Source: Isoetes taiwanensis (Eukaryota > Streptophyta > Lycopodiopsida > Isoetales > Isoetaceae). Taken from it: 64,000 bases of DNA. Of the stretch, positions 1 through 11,602 are shown one piece after another. Numbering within the stretch: position 1 is the stretch's first letter; the number at the start of each line of letters is the position of its first letter. The position numbers were made by a program, and so were the translations under genes. A model generated the notes under the pieces. The model saw only the letters and a program-made list of their open reading frames with translations, did no database searches and was not told the origin of the DNA. The stretch is taken from NCBI GenBank assembly GCA_021234155.1, contig JAJEKV010000002.1:19087592-19151591 (forward strand). The letters are read 5' to 3'.

Positions 1-889
1 TAACTAACAAAAAAGGAATATCGATGAACGATATCAACTCTCACATGCATCCACATGGATTCATTGCTATCCTTTTGAATTCACTATACTAGATTGTTAC
101 GAGTTCACACACAACATACCCATATTTCTTCCATCTTTCCACACATACGAAATATCCAAAATCTCAAGATAACCTTAAACTACGACATCTGTTTATTCCA
201 CACTATACGTTTTATTATTCCTACCCATTCCATCCGCTATGGCTAATACCCGCCATCCCTAAACCCTTCACACTTAGTCCCCCATTACACTTATTGATAC
301 GTTTACATTTACAACTTTTTATTCCACCTACAAATTTCGTTACATTTACCCATTCCTCATATCGATGACTAATGCCCGACATCGTCAGACACAAGTGTCT
401 AATATAAGTATTCGGTCTACCCATTCCCACGTCCACGCTATTTGATGTACATACGGGGAGGCGACTATTTACCTTAGTTTGTTTTACAAACTATAGGTGT
501 TCTATTTAGTTTACATATTCCTTTGACTTCCTACAAATAAAAAATTAAACATGTTTACTAGCAACCACAATATCACTTGCACACTATGTGTCAATCTAGT
601 CCACAAATAATAAAAATGCTATCTACATAACGCGTTTATCTCATGCATGACCACCAACACATTAGACATGCCTAAACATCTCTATAAGGAACCCTATATG
701 CAACATCATCTACAACGACACCCATTTGAACATGAACATCCACATGCCTCGATGCAATTAGCACCTTCATTCTACACATTGCACACGCCCACGATTAATG
801 CCCGACATCATCGGGCACACGTTTCTACTACAATATAATATTGTAATTCACTATTAATTTTTTTTATTCTTTATTTTATAATTTTGTAC
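1..889. other. AT-rich intergenic sequence, no gene seen
   Basis: No open frame here resembles a protein I know. The stretch is AT-rich and holds two short GC-rich hairpin motifs, at about 374-402 and 800-816. The short open frames are accidental. Confidence 0.6.
800..816 (+). repeat. Short GC hairpin (GCCCGA-loop-TCGGGC)
   Basis: A perfect 6-bp stem, GCCCGA paired with TCGGGC, lies in AT-rich DNA. A degenerate version at 374-390 is followed by CTAA then T at 399-403. Hairpins of this kind just upstream of CTRR mark Helitron 3' ends. Here the 800-816 copy is followed by CTAC rather than CTRR, so Helitron identity is only a possibility. Confidence 0.35.
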
Positions 890-1240
890 ATCACGTCGCA
901 TGCGACGTTAACTATTTTCTATTTTTTCTATTTCTTGTATATTAAATTTAATTAATATTATTAATTATTTATATATATATTTATGCACATGCGACGTCTG
1001 ATCAACGTCGCATGCGACTTCTACTAGACGTCGCATGTTCATATCTGTGTCACGTCTGCGTCGCGTGGGTCACGTCTGTGGGACGTCTGTGTCACTCCTG
1101 CGACACGTCGCCTGCGACGTCTGGCACCACGTCGCACGCGACGTGTCTCCAGCAACATCTAGGTCACGTCTGGGTCACATGGCCAGACGTCGCATAGACG
1201 TGACCCAGACGTCGCTATACACGTCGCTAATTGACCGATC
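890..1240. repeat. Cluster of CGACGT/ACGTCG palindromic motifs
   Basis: The sequence repeats variants of ACGTCGCATGCGACGT and CACGTCTG in both orientations more than ten times, separated by an AT-rich stretch at about 920-985. Dense short motifs in both orientations are typical of subterminal regions of CACTA- or Mutator-like DNA transposons, where transposase binds. I see no matching terminal inverted repeat, so the class is open. A stray related motif (GCGACGTCTGGGCGATGTC) occurs near 10614. Confidence 0.5.
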
Positions 1241-1429
1241 TGTTGTTGTGCATATGGGCAGCTCTAGACTCTAGCACCTTTCTAGATATCCTGGCAATAG
1301 GGAGTGTCAATGTGGCATCTAAGTCAAATCCTATTGGAAAGACAACAGAGTTAGGTCAAGGTTTATGCCTCTGGCATGAGAAGAGGTGATGTACCAACAC
1401 TTGAGCTTGTTTTGCTATGCTGAGGGTCT

Positions 1430-3222
1430 AGATGACTATAACAAAGGAATGTTCTTGAGCACTTCTATCCAGTCAGTTTTAAGTAGCACACATGTGTATA
1501 TGGCTTCGTTCATGTTGGCTCCACAGTCGAAAGTACAACTTATCGTCAGGATTGTCAGGAACTTCATCTGGGGGGGGAACAGAGGAGGGTGCTGCTGTCA
1601 AAGTCAGTTGGGAAAAGTGCATGTTGCCAAAGCATTTTGGCGGCCTTGGGATGATCAATTTTCTTTTGCAGAGCAAGGTGATGATTTCTAAGTTTATTTG
1701 GAGAATTTTGAATAATGTGGACGAGTCTCCGGGTTCCCGTCTTGTTTATCAGTCTTTGCAAATGTGCATTTCTTTTGGGTCTCCATCTCTTAGGCCACTT
1801 TTCCCCTGGACTCTATTTTATTCACTGACCGCATACCCTAATGCCTCCCCATTTCTTAGAGGATTGCTAGTTGCGTGGGAGACCGTACAATCTCTGTTTC
1901 ATCCATTTTCACCATCTTGCACACACTAGCACTACTGCAAGTTGTTGGTGGATTCCATTGGACGGTGGTCCTCTGGTATCTTCAGTCCACCCATTGACGC
2001 AGCGTCGATGGAGATCAGCAGGTGTGTATATGATATTTGATTGGTATAATAATCAAAGGCAGTTGCTGACATGTGAAGAGTTTAGAGCTAAGTTCCTCCT
2101 TTTAAGATGGGATCGAGCTATTTGGCAGAAGGTGTCTTCAATTCTTCCTCCAGTAGCACAAGTGGATGATCCCCAGCCTTGGGTAGTTCATGAACGCGTC
2201 AAAGCAGATAAGTTGGTGAATTACATGTACAAGGTCTGGCTTGCTGCGGACGTCTTGCCTCCTTCATCCAAGTGGCCTTTGGTCATTCCTAGGGATCGAC
2301 AGAAAGCAGTATGGAAGTGGGTATGGGATAAACTACTCCATCCCAAAGTATCTGTTTTATGGTGGCAAGTCATTCATCGCTGTCTGCGCGTTAATATTCT
2401 GGTGCACAGATTTCGTCCAGAGGTATCTGCACTTTGTCCCTTATGTGCACAGAGGGACGAGACAATTGAGCATTGCTATTAAATAGAATTATTGACGTTA
2501 ATTTACATGCCATTCCAAAACACACATGATATCTAATTACTCTTGATCTATAACATATACTATGTTATGCCAGCTTTTATAACCGCGTGTTTTGATAAAC
2601 TTTGCATAAATTTCAAAATTAATGACTAAAGAATAAAATCCAGAGTTGTTTTTTTGGCATGATAAAGAAAGTTCATATGAAAATTACAAGGTATGTGGAT
2701 TCAATCGAGTAAGTTCATTAACAGGTTCCCAATGTTAGCCCAGCTAACGCTGGGCAGACATGTCAGACATGCTTGGTTGTGGCTTCAAGGCCTCTTTCAT
2801 TGCAATTTGAATAGCCAGCAGGTGTTATTAGCAGTCTATCCAAGTAGTTGGGATAATTTGGCAAAAAGAGCGTCTCATTTGGCTTCTGCATAGATCATTT
2901 GGTCCATTTGGAAAAGAAGGAATCTTCTCATATTCAAAGGTCTTGCTTGTTTAGATGACAGATCCTTCTTGATGCCCAACAACGAATTGTCAAAGCATTC
3001 AGGTGCTCATCAATTGCTAATGAGGTGAAGAGCCGTATTTGGGAGCACTATCTTCAGATTCATACTTATGAGTTTTTGCTTGCTCTTCATATTGTTTAGA
3101 TGTTGTATTTGAGTGGGGTGGTTTTGCTCTGGTGGACATTCTCTCCACTGAGTTCTTAGTCCCCATTGTACTTTGTATCTTTCTCTGGATAATAAAGGCT
3201 CAAGTCCGTCAAAAAAAAAAAG
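1430..3222 (+). mobile_element. L1-type LINE, 3' part with poly(A), decayed
   Basis: Three frames together give the C-terminal half of a plant LINE ORF2. The post-RT region reads VYMASFMLAPQSKV then FIWGG, followed by KCMLPKHFGGLGMINF, then the reverse-transcriptase zinc-binding domain (WKWVWDKLLHPKVSVLWWQ, later LCPLC and HC). Frameshifts lie near 1580 and 1890. The coding sequence breaks at about 2481 after EHCY and resumes near 2750 with AWLWLQGLF, so about 270 bp are inserted. The 3' end has AATAAA (about 3190) and a poly(A) run at 3211-3221. The 5' end with endonuclease and RT core is missing. It resembles the LINE copies at 10793, 35720, 44120 and 46500. Confidence 0.85.
2481..2750. mobile_element. 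Small AT-rich insertion inside the LINE
   Basis: This non-coding block interrupts the zinc-binding domain of the surrounding LINE. Near its right end is a perfect 7-bp hairpin, GCCCAGC-TAAC-GCTGGGC at about 2734-2751. It resembles the hairpin just before CTAG at 55560-55589. A non-autonomous Helitron-like insertion is possible, but no clear CTRR end or TC start is visible and a few LINE codons seem lost. Confidence 0.4.
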
Positions 3223-3396
3223 GGGAAGTAAGGTATCAACTTTGAGCTGAGAGAAAGACTTGCGAGTTCCTAATATGGTATTGCATCTATTTATAAACAA
3301 ACCCTAGTTTTGAAAACAAAATTTAGAGTTTGAGCAACAAATTGTAGGTGATTTGGAGCTGTCTAAGTCAAGTTATGAAGGTTCAAAGTTTTGACT

Positions 3397-3878
3397 ACTC
3401 ACACAGTGCGCTAGAGCATGGAGCTAAAAATTAGGTAGAGCCCCAGGCGCACTCTGTGAGTATTGGCAGCCTGTTTTGGTCCTAAATGACTCTAAAGGTT
3501 TGGTATGATGATATTTTCCTACCCTATTCGAGGAGTTGAGTCGGAAAACGTCCTTACTTTATACATTTGGGTTGAATCAAGTCCATTTTAGGTGTTGAGT
3601 ACTCACATAGTGCGCTAGAGCATGGAGCTAAAATTTAGGTAGGGCTCTGGGCGCATTCTGTGAGTAGTCACTCATTCTTGACCCTATTTTATGTCTTATA
3701 GACACTTTCTTAGGGATATGACAGGTTTTCCTAGCATAGATTTTGATTTTAAGCCTAGATATCCCATCAGCTTACACTAATTTGCTATCTTTCTAGGTGA
3801 ACTATGCTCGACTACTCACACAGTGCGCTAGATCATGGAGCTAAAATTTAGGTATGGCCCCAGGCGCACTCTGTGAGT
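3397..3878. repeat. Three copies of a 65-bp imperfect hairpin
   Basis: Copies lie at 3397-3461, 3601-3665 and 3814-3878. Each begins ACTCACACAGTGCGC (ACATAG in copy 2) and ends GCGCACTCTGTGAGT (GCGCATTCTGTGAGT in copy 2). These arms are nearly perfect reverse complements (14 of 15 in copies 1 and 3), and the loop contains CATGGAGCTAAAA. The spacing is 204 and 213 bp and the spacers are not obviously alike. No open frame spans the copies. It could be a fragment of a larger repeat family. Confidence 0.75.
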
Positions 3879-4091
3879 TTTCAAGTTTTACTAAAATTTT
3901 AAGTTTATTATTATTATATTTTCACTAACTATTACTAGTTTAGCTCTTTTACACTATTGATGGAAAAAAAGTTTTCCTCCTCCCCATTTCTCGAGGTTCA
4001 TGCTTGGGATTTCAACTCCAAGCTGAAGATCTAAACTGTTAGTACTACTAGGGAAATGGCAAGTGCTCAATCTCGTCCCTCCAAGATCATT

Positions 4092-4103
4092 GCTCTGATA
4101 CCA
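4092..4103 (-). other. Primer-binding-site-like sequence (initiator tRNA-Met)
   Basis: The plus strand reads GCTCTGATACCA, the exact complement of the TGGTATCAGAGC primer-binding site used by many plant LTR retrotransposons. Read on the minus strand it would follow an LTR ending CGTCACA, since TGTGACG begins at 4105. This suggests an LTR element in minus orientation with its LTR to the right. Confidence 0.55.
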
Positions 4104-4104
4104 C

Positions 4105-5860
4105 TGTGACGTTTGTTGCTCATATACGATGCCCCATCAGATAGAATCGAGTTAACCCTCTTGAGCCGCTACTTGCCTGAGGTCGCCCAATCTATCATCG
4201 GGCCCTTGATGGTGAAGAAGAACCCGACGGGAAAGAATGGACGTGTCATTCATCCCGTCTCCCTTTGGATCTACCTAGCTCCGGAAGCACATCAAACATG
4301 AGCACATAGCATCAAATCTGGGACATATGCAGGTCGCCCACCTATTTTTTCAATGCAATTCTTGATGGTGAAAGAATAAAAACCCGATGGCTTAATAAAG
4401 AATGGATCATTATTTGGTGTCATTCATCCCGCAAATCCATTTATGACTTTGATCTACACAAAATAGAAGTCCTAGCTCCATTTCTAAGCACATCAAACAT
4501 GAGCACATAGCATCAAATACAGACATATGCACCTCGAAGTATGGCTCACTATAATATAGCAATATAGCATATGTAATAACAACATGAGTAACATCAATTG
4601 AGGGGAAAATCCTAAAAATTGCCTCCCAAGGCTTAAAACTCAATCGATCGTATGGCTCACTCAACAATATAGCATATGTAATAACAACATGAGACAACAT
4701 CAATTGGTCCTCCCAAGGCTTAGACTCGGGGGATCAACCCGACAAACATGGTTCATAACAATGGACTTGGCTGGCATAGAACATGGTCATTAGATAGTCC
4801 GCTCCATTCGCCACTCCTGTGCATACTTTGCAGATAGGCTGATAAGTCTTAGAGCTTGACCGTAGCTTGCGAGTGCATAGCTAAAGGGGCTACTCCTGGG
4901 TCACATCTCCCTAGTTTCTGATGAGATAGGAGGAGATCACTCCCCTCCAAAATATGCATGCCAGTTACAGGCGGGCTAGAGAGCCACTGCTCGTCTATGA
5001 CTTCAACCCCATTGAAGGTGACGCATCACCCAAGAGGTGTCGAGCCCATACCTTGCCCACATTCAGTGGCAAGCTATTAGGCCTAGCCCACAGTGTTCCC
5101 CGGTAGGCTTTATACACCAGAGGGATCAACTGTAAGTGAACAAGTCTTCCTTGTCAGCCAGTCTAGCTCCGCCACCCACAGCCAGGCGGGCTCTTATGCA
5201 CAGGCCAATTTAACTGGAAATTAATGGGCTTATCTAGAATCATCAACTAAGAAGGCTCTGTATCTCTACCCCCTTCCCAATATATGGAGTGCTCACAGAT
5301 ATCAACCACAATCATCCATAGAATTGAAAAATAAAATATCATCTAATCTATCTACCTAAACATACATAGTTAAGTTCTTTCATTAGAGGTTGAGATCTCG
5401 GAATCTATAGGTCCTCTAAGGCTAATAGAAGATGCTAACTCGGCCTAATGTCGGTCGGAAAGTTGGCTTTGCACAATAGATTGACCATACACCGGATCCT
5501 TGGCTTGCTCCAACTCCAGAAAAGGCATGTATGCTCTCGATCTGGCCTGAGACGATCGAACACGTGTGATATGTTGGGCAATGTGGGCTTCACGGCATAT
5601 GGCAAGGCAGAATGGCACATACGCTTAGTTCAACAGGCTCTTGGAGACTGGAATCCGAAAAGGGGACTACGTTTTAGGATTAGGGTCTAATGAGCCATAT
5701 GGCTCATATGGGATATTGCCACTTGGCGATATAGGATATATTCACATGTTGCATAACATGTGCAATATAATGGGTTCTAATGGTTGTGCCCATGGTACAA
5801 CCCTTTACGGTCGCCGTGTACATGTCGTCATAGTCAACATGTACTAGTGATGTGGTGGTA
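4105..5860 (-). mobile_element. Probable LTR-retrotransposon LTR and debris
   Basis: It starts TGTGACG directly beside a minus-strand primer-binding-like site. It contains internal short repeats, for example AGCACATCAAACATGAGCAC near 4285 and 4486, and AATATAGCATATGTAATAAC near 4560 and 4670. No convincing protein is present. The far LTR boundary is not defined, so the end coordinate is approximate. Confidence 0.35.
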
Positions 5861-6570
5861 TAATATACGTATTTATATTGTATATTGTGCTAGAACATCA
5901 CAATGAGTTTCAGGCAATCCAGAGCACAGTATACAAGATGGACAGAGGCCCAAGCTTGAGTCGCCCCGTCCGAGCAAGAAGCGTATAGGATGGGTCCAAC
6001 ATCAACTTGGAGAATGCAGCCACCATGTGGAGGGATCGTGACGACCTCTTGGCAATGGACATCTACGACAGCGCGGTAGGGAGGAAAGGCACGGAGGCAG
6101 ATCAAGCAAAACCTCAGAGGGGAAGGCCTTTCATTATTATCTTCCATTTTTATGCCAAGGCCAAATGATAGTATTCCATAGGGATTTTAGCCCAAGAGGA
6201 GAGGAAGCAGTATCACTCATGATTGCACTCACAAGATTCGTCCAGCATGCTAAGATGAGGAAAAACACGGATCATGTCATCTTCTTCAAGAGATCAGTAG
6301 TGCTCTACAACCTGCATTTTGCCTGAGGGCATCTGAGAGACGCACCCTTGATAGGAGTGGCGGCTATGGCACCTTTGCTATGGCAATATAACTGGCAGCC
6401 AAGGAACCTCTTTGGCCGGGAGCATGAAGATAACATGTCAGTAGAAACCTTTAACAGGAGGCTAGTGCAAATGCACAATCAGATGGAACAACTGGGAGAA
6501 TGGGCCATGCCGCTCATGCGTGCCCAACCCAGGGCATGCAGCCACATAGGGCATGTGCGTGTATAGGGTC
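5861..6570 (+). other. Decayed coding-like sequence, unassigned
   Basis: Broken open frames in the plus direction (for example VETFNRRLVQMHNQMEQLGEW near 6441-6503) precede the gag-like frame and may be a leader region of the same LTR element. I do not recognise a domain. Frames are interrupted near 6170 and 6329. Confidence 0.25.
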
Positions 6571-6852
6571 AAGAGAAACTAATTCTTATATGGATTTTTC
6601 CTCAAAAAAATCCCCTCATATTTCAAATACCCCTACCATATTTCTTATATAATTTATATGGAATTCAATTGAAAAAAGCTTCCTCCCATACTTATACAGT
6701 ACAGTTGGGCAGGAAAATACCCCCTTCGTTACACTCACATGGTTTATACGGTTTTTTTTTAGTGCATCCCCCGGGGTGCCCAGGAGTGCGGACCAATGCC
6801 ACCACCACCTCCTCAAGAATTAGAACAAGCAGGTCAGTAAGAAGAAGCTCAG

Positions 6853-8205
6853 ATGCCAAATAAGAACAAGGAAAGGAAAAGAAGAAATGGAAAAAGCCCA
6901 AGTGCCTCCAGCTCCAGTTCAGCTTATAGTATGGACAGTGGATTCCACGGTAGCTCAGAAAGTGAGTCAGATAGCTCACATGGTAGGAAGAGGAACGGTA
7001 AGGCAGAGGATTATCAGAAGAAAATTGATAGTGCGATGAGCAATGTGTGGAAAACCCAATAATTTGGGCAGTTTTTCGGGAAGGACAGGTCAGGTATGGA
7101 AGCGGAAGCATGGTTGGATGAGATGGAAGAGTTTGGAAACTCATATGGGATGAAGGATAAGGACATCGGAAAAGTGGCAACGGCGAATCTTATTGGCCTA
7201 GCATGCATATAGTGGAAGGTTTATGCTAAGTCTAATAAATTGAAAAGCAACAATTGCAGGTTAAAAACCTTCAGTAAATCCTTCCGCAAACACTATGTCC
7301 CAAGGTCTCACACAAGATGGAAAATCTAGCAATTTTACAGGCTAGATCAAGGGAACTTGTCAATGGGGAAGTATACAGAAGAGTTCATGAGACTAATGTC
7401 AAATATACCAAGGATAATGGACAGACAAGCGGTGGATGGGTACATTGAGGGGTTGAACAACAATATCAAAAGGCTTGTCCAAGCCATTAACCCAAGGACA
7501 GTAAGGGAGGCAGAAGACAAAGCTTTGAGCCTAGAAGAAGCACCCCCAACCCCAGGGCAGAAGCAATCCTTCTACAAAGGAAAAGCAACAGGGACTTATC
7601 CCCCTAGACAGATGTTTACTACAACAGCAGGGCAGCAGCAATCACAAGGTAAGTGGGATAAGAAGGGCTCATACAAGGATCAGCAAGCACAAGGGGGCCC
7701 AGCAGGGAAATCCGTAAAGTACTTCCTGGACAGCATCCCCAAGGAAAAGAGGGAAGAGTGCATTAAACAGAAGTTATGTTTCCAGCCGGGATACCGTATA
7801 CATGATTGCTTGTTTATTATGCAAGCAGCCCTAGCAGAACCTATAGATTGGGAGCCGCCAACAGCATTGGACGATGACGACGACGACGACGATCATCAAG
7901 AGGCACAAGTCTACATTGTGGGTGAGTGTAGAATATGTGCAGCAAATGAGTCAGGTAATATCGAAGGTCAGTCCAAAGTTATCTCAGCAGTGGGCACCAT
8001 AGATGATAAACCCTATGTAGATCTCATATACACAGGTAGCTCCCACAATTTTGCTTCATCCAGGTTAGTGGCATTGTTGAAATCCAAGACTCTCAAATCG
8101 AAGCCAAGGCTAGTCAGTATGGCAAGTGGGGCAATCCGCCACACCAAAGGAAGAAGAGTCAATTTTGACATAGAGCAAGAACTTCAAGATCACAACCAGA
8201 TATAA
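6853..8205 (+). pseudogene. Ty3/Gypsy-type gag-protease pseudogene
   Basis: The frame starts with a basic, serine-rich segment. It continues through a gag-like domain (AEAWLDEMEEFGNSYG; YTEEFMRLMSNIPRI), a degenerate zinc knuckle (KLCFQPGYRIHDC, with the first CxxC lost), a run of eight Asp, and a retropepsin-like segment (DLIYTGSSHNFASS). The usual catalytic DTGS is YTGS here, so the protease active-site Asp is gone. In-frame stops occur near 7060, 7210 and 7327, and the frame ends right after the protease without RT. In family terms this is the 5' half of a Gypsy polyprotein, dead in this copy. Confidence 0.75.
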
Positions 8206-8229
8206 TGCAATGCATGCTTTTTAGCACAA

Positions 8230-9846
8230 TGTAGAAGCATATAGCATGGTAGATGTGACTACACGATTTAAGCTTTACATGCAATTCATAGTCTTCTGAA
8301 AATAGAAGACCAAAATCCTCACATGTGGTTCTTCCGTTTCCAGGTTTGGAAGGTTCTTCTTAGACTAATGTGCAACATGGTTGCACTTGGCATGCCAATA
8401 TTTCATATTACTGTCATAATTCTCAATTTCAGATTTAAGCCTAGAAATTTCTACCTTTAGTTGTTGCAAACTTGATGTGTTGATCTTCAACATCTACTTG
8501 TTTAGAAAGGCTTGTAGAGCTTGCTCATCCCCTTGCAATTCTTGTATTGCAACTTCTTCTTCAAGTTGAAAGAGCTGCAACTCCAACCACATCTATCTCT
8601 TTTCCTTTATCTCATCTTCAAGATCCTTGAAGTGTGCATTTCAGTTACTAATGGAACCCTCCATTCTCAATAGGTCTGCCTGTTTCTGCACCAATTCTTT
8701 CTTAATATCTTCCATCATGAAAGATACTGACCTTAGATGATTCAGCAATGCTGTAGTGTTCTTCTCGAAAGAATTTACATGCTCTTTATTGAGCTGCACT
8801 TGGCCAATCCTCTAAGCATCTTCTGCTAGACTCGCTCAATTAACCTTGTATTCATCAGGATTATGCAATGCCTTTGCAGTATGTGACCAGGCGAAAGCCC
8901 TTACAAAAAGGGTTCTCAATTCATTATTTGGAAGTGGTTTTTGGTACAGTAATACTGTCTTAAACTGGAGTTTGATCAGCTTGATGTGTATCTTACAATT
9001 CTCAAACCTGCAGAAAATCACCAATTGGAACATCTGCCAACTTGATATACTTCTTGAATTCTTTCCCTCCATCGAAAGTTTTCAATCTTTTGCAAATTTA
9101 AGGGGTGTTCTTGCAAAAAGTAACTCCTACAAAGTCGAGTTCTTAGCCAAGTGCTGAAAAAATGGATTACAAATGGAGGAGAGAGTTCTTACCTTGCCAA
9201 AATTGGGTTTCATCACCGTGCTTCAAGCTTAATATAAATAAAAAAATGTCGTCTTTCGAACCAAAAAAAGGCATTACCTGCTCATTATGGCAAGCTACAA
9301 ATAGTAATTGGGTCGGATAATTCGAGAAATTATGAAATTCAGCAACCCGAGGACGTTTGCTACAGAGAATGATCCTGCAGAAAACTTGCGCCCAAAAAGC
9401 TTTCTTGACTGGTGGCCTTCTCTGGCCGTCACTGCCCTTCAACTTTACGGCTGATGGCTCGTGAAATTCCTGCCCGTCATCAAATGTCCGTGTAAAAAAA
9501 TAGCTACAAAACTGCTTGATGGGTGAAAAATAGCACATATCAAGCATAAAGAGATCCTTCTATGTTTTGAAAGCCTAACACAACTTTTTAAAAAGGTACC
9601 GACAACTTTTTAAAAGGATGCAACAAACCCAGCATCAAATTTCGACCAGCTTTCAAATCGATTAACAGCAGAATCCAGCTCGATTGCCAAGTTTCAAAGT
9701 GATGGTCGATGAAGCAGCTGCAAGCATTACCATTGCCATGGATTTTCTATAGGAACTTGCTCGGATGAAGAAGGAAGACTGCCAGAGAAAAGCTCCACTG
9801 CGGCTGCTAGAGCATTGGATTAACTAAGCTTGCGCGAGAGCACCCA
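8230..9846 (-). pseudogene. Relic of the transposon accessory gene (second copy)
   Basis: The minus-strand translation aligns with the accessory protein encoded at 16235-18300. Shared blocks are NNELRTLFVRAFAWSHT against NNEVRVTFARAFAWSNT, KQADLLRMEG against KQESLLRKEG, and YWHAKCNHVA against KWHAKAKHIS. Several TGA/TAG stops break it, including one after EYKVN. On its right, GCGAGAGCACCC (ending 9846) looks like a shortened version of the right terminus GCGAGGT...GCACCC at 18549-18570. The relic therefore holds the right part of an older element of the same family; the transposase half is absent. Alignment between diverged copies supports the accessory gene as a real component. Confidence 0.7.
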
Positions 9847-10792
9847 CAGACAGTGGGAGCATACAGGCAAACAAAAAAGGGGGGAACTTTTTAGTGTTTA
9901 TAGGATTTGTGGTTTTTTAATAAATAGTTATCAATTACTTAATACTTTTGGTCTATTTAATGGTTTATGTGTTATTTTTGAAGTTGTCAATATTCTTTGA
10001 TTTTTTATTTTTTTATTTTCATTTTTGTTTTTGTTTTGATCTAAAATACAATATCTCCCATAAACAACAAAGTATTGCTTGTTACTTTCTATGCTTTCTA
10101 CTTGTTATTTATTTTCTAATTCTAATTCCTAAATCTTAGAGCTGTGATTTTTAGTTATGGTTGTTTAATGTATATATTAACAAAAAAAACCTCAATAATT
10201 GCTTATATACCATTTTCAAGCAGTTGTATATTTGCTAGTATTGTCTACTTTCGTTCTAAATGTCTAACCCATACATTTTCATAGTCCTTTAACATAGTTT
10301 AGGTTTTGAAGTAAGGCTAAAGTCCTGATAGCCAGTGTTGGGCAACTTTTTAAGTTCCATTCGAAAATTTCCTATGGTTACTTTGGCCAGTTAAATGTCT
10401 TGTGTTTAGAGCTAGAACTTTCTACCTTTTTAATAGAAAATCACAAGAAAACTTGCCAGAAAAATTTCTACGATATATTAACTTGTCTGGAAAAATTCCA
10501 ATTCCAACCGGTTGGTTTATAAAGTTCTCCAGAATTTGCCCAACGCTGCTGATAGCCTCTACAGAGAAAAAAAGAGTTTTTTTACGAGATTTTTTTTTGT
10601 TGTTGTTGCATTGCGACGTCTGGGCGATGTCTTATTATCGTAAAGCCATCAGTGGAGGCCTGTAAAAAAAAATATTTGACTCTATACAAAGTGGTACTAT
10701 GCACATTTTAGAATTGAATTGAATTGATCACCATGAAAAATAATTGCCATGCAAGAATGGACTGAATGATGGCTAGATTGTTTATATTTTTA
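9847..10792. other. AT-rich intergenic sequence
   Basis: Low-complexity T-rich and A-rich stretches with no recognisable protein or structured element. The open frames at 9948-10139 and 10402-10665 are rich in Phe, Leu and Lys because of base composition. Confidence 0.6.
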
Positions 10793-11602
10793 GTTTGATT
10801 CCCAAGCAAGGTGGAGGAGAGCAGGTATTATTTCTATTGAACAGTGGTATTTTAGTATTGACATTGCTCCTTGGCAATGGTTTCAGGAGACATATGGGTT
10901 GTTGGATAAAGATATCACTCTATGGGCTTATGTAGCAAGTGCTCTTCCTCTAATTAAGAAGGTGGGCAACAAGAGATGCTGGAACTTTGTTCAAGGTATT
11001 AAAGAAGGCAAGAAGCTAGTAAGTTCATGCTACAGATTGCTTACCTCCTCAAGTATTTTATCACCTTCTCGAAAATGGCACTTACAGACTTTGCCTTCTC
11101 AATGGCAATCCATCTGGAACCTTGTTTGGTCTAAATATAATCCTCCAAAGGTAAATGTTCTACTTTGGCAGGTGATTCATCGCTCTTTGAGAGTTAATCA
11201 GATGGTTCATCGCTTTAAGCCGGGAGTAAGCCCACTTTGCCCAATGTGTGAGCGGTGCATTGAAACATTGGAGCACTGTTTATATTTGTGTGCAGAACTG
11301 AGTAGTCTTAGGTCCTGGCTGCATTCTCTTTTTGGAGTATCTTTGGATAGTCAGCACTTTCTTTTGGGTATTTATCCAAATCAGTGGACTGCTTCTAAAA
11401 CGATTGCATTTCACATGGCAAAGTCTTGGCTAATATGGAGTGTATGGAACCGAAGGCGAAGAAAGGTCTTTTATGGTAAGCGTATTCCTTCTAAGGTGGT
11501 GCTTCAAGAAATTCGTAAAAAGTTGTATAATTGCTTTCAGATCTCCAATTGGCCTGATCGTATTAAAATTCCAATATGGAGTGATCATCTAAAAGTGATT
11601 GA
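10793..11602 (+). mobile_element. L1-type LINE ORF2 tail, left part
   Basis: One open frame encodes the C-terminal LINE region. It runs from RRAGIISIEQWYF through IWNLVWSKYNPPKVNVLLWQVIHRSLR (zf-RVT start), LCPMCERCIETLEHCLYLC (zinc ligands) and SWLIWSVWNRRRRKVFYGKR to DHLKVIE. The frame then enters a DNA transposon at 11603. Its continuation lies at 18571. The 5' side is truncated near 10793. This is the least damaged LINE tail in the window, so it was probably young when the transposon landed. Confidence 0.88.
11599..11602. repeat. Target-site duplication TTGA, left
   Basis: TTGA stands directly left of the left terminus and again directly right of the right terminus (18571-18574). Confidence 0.8.

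Noticed and set aside
1012-1274. Two overlapping plus-strand frames with repeated RHVxHVC-like phrases
   Set aside because: They simply translate the CGACGT/CACGTC repeat cluster.
6853-8205. Endogenous pararetrovirus (caulimovirid) origin of the gag-protease frame
   Set aside because: The order and motifs fit Ty3/Gypsy gag-protease, and no movement protein or virus-type RT-RNase H is present.
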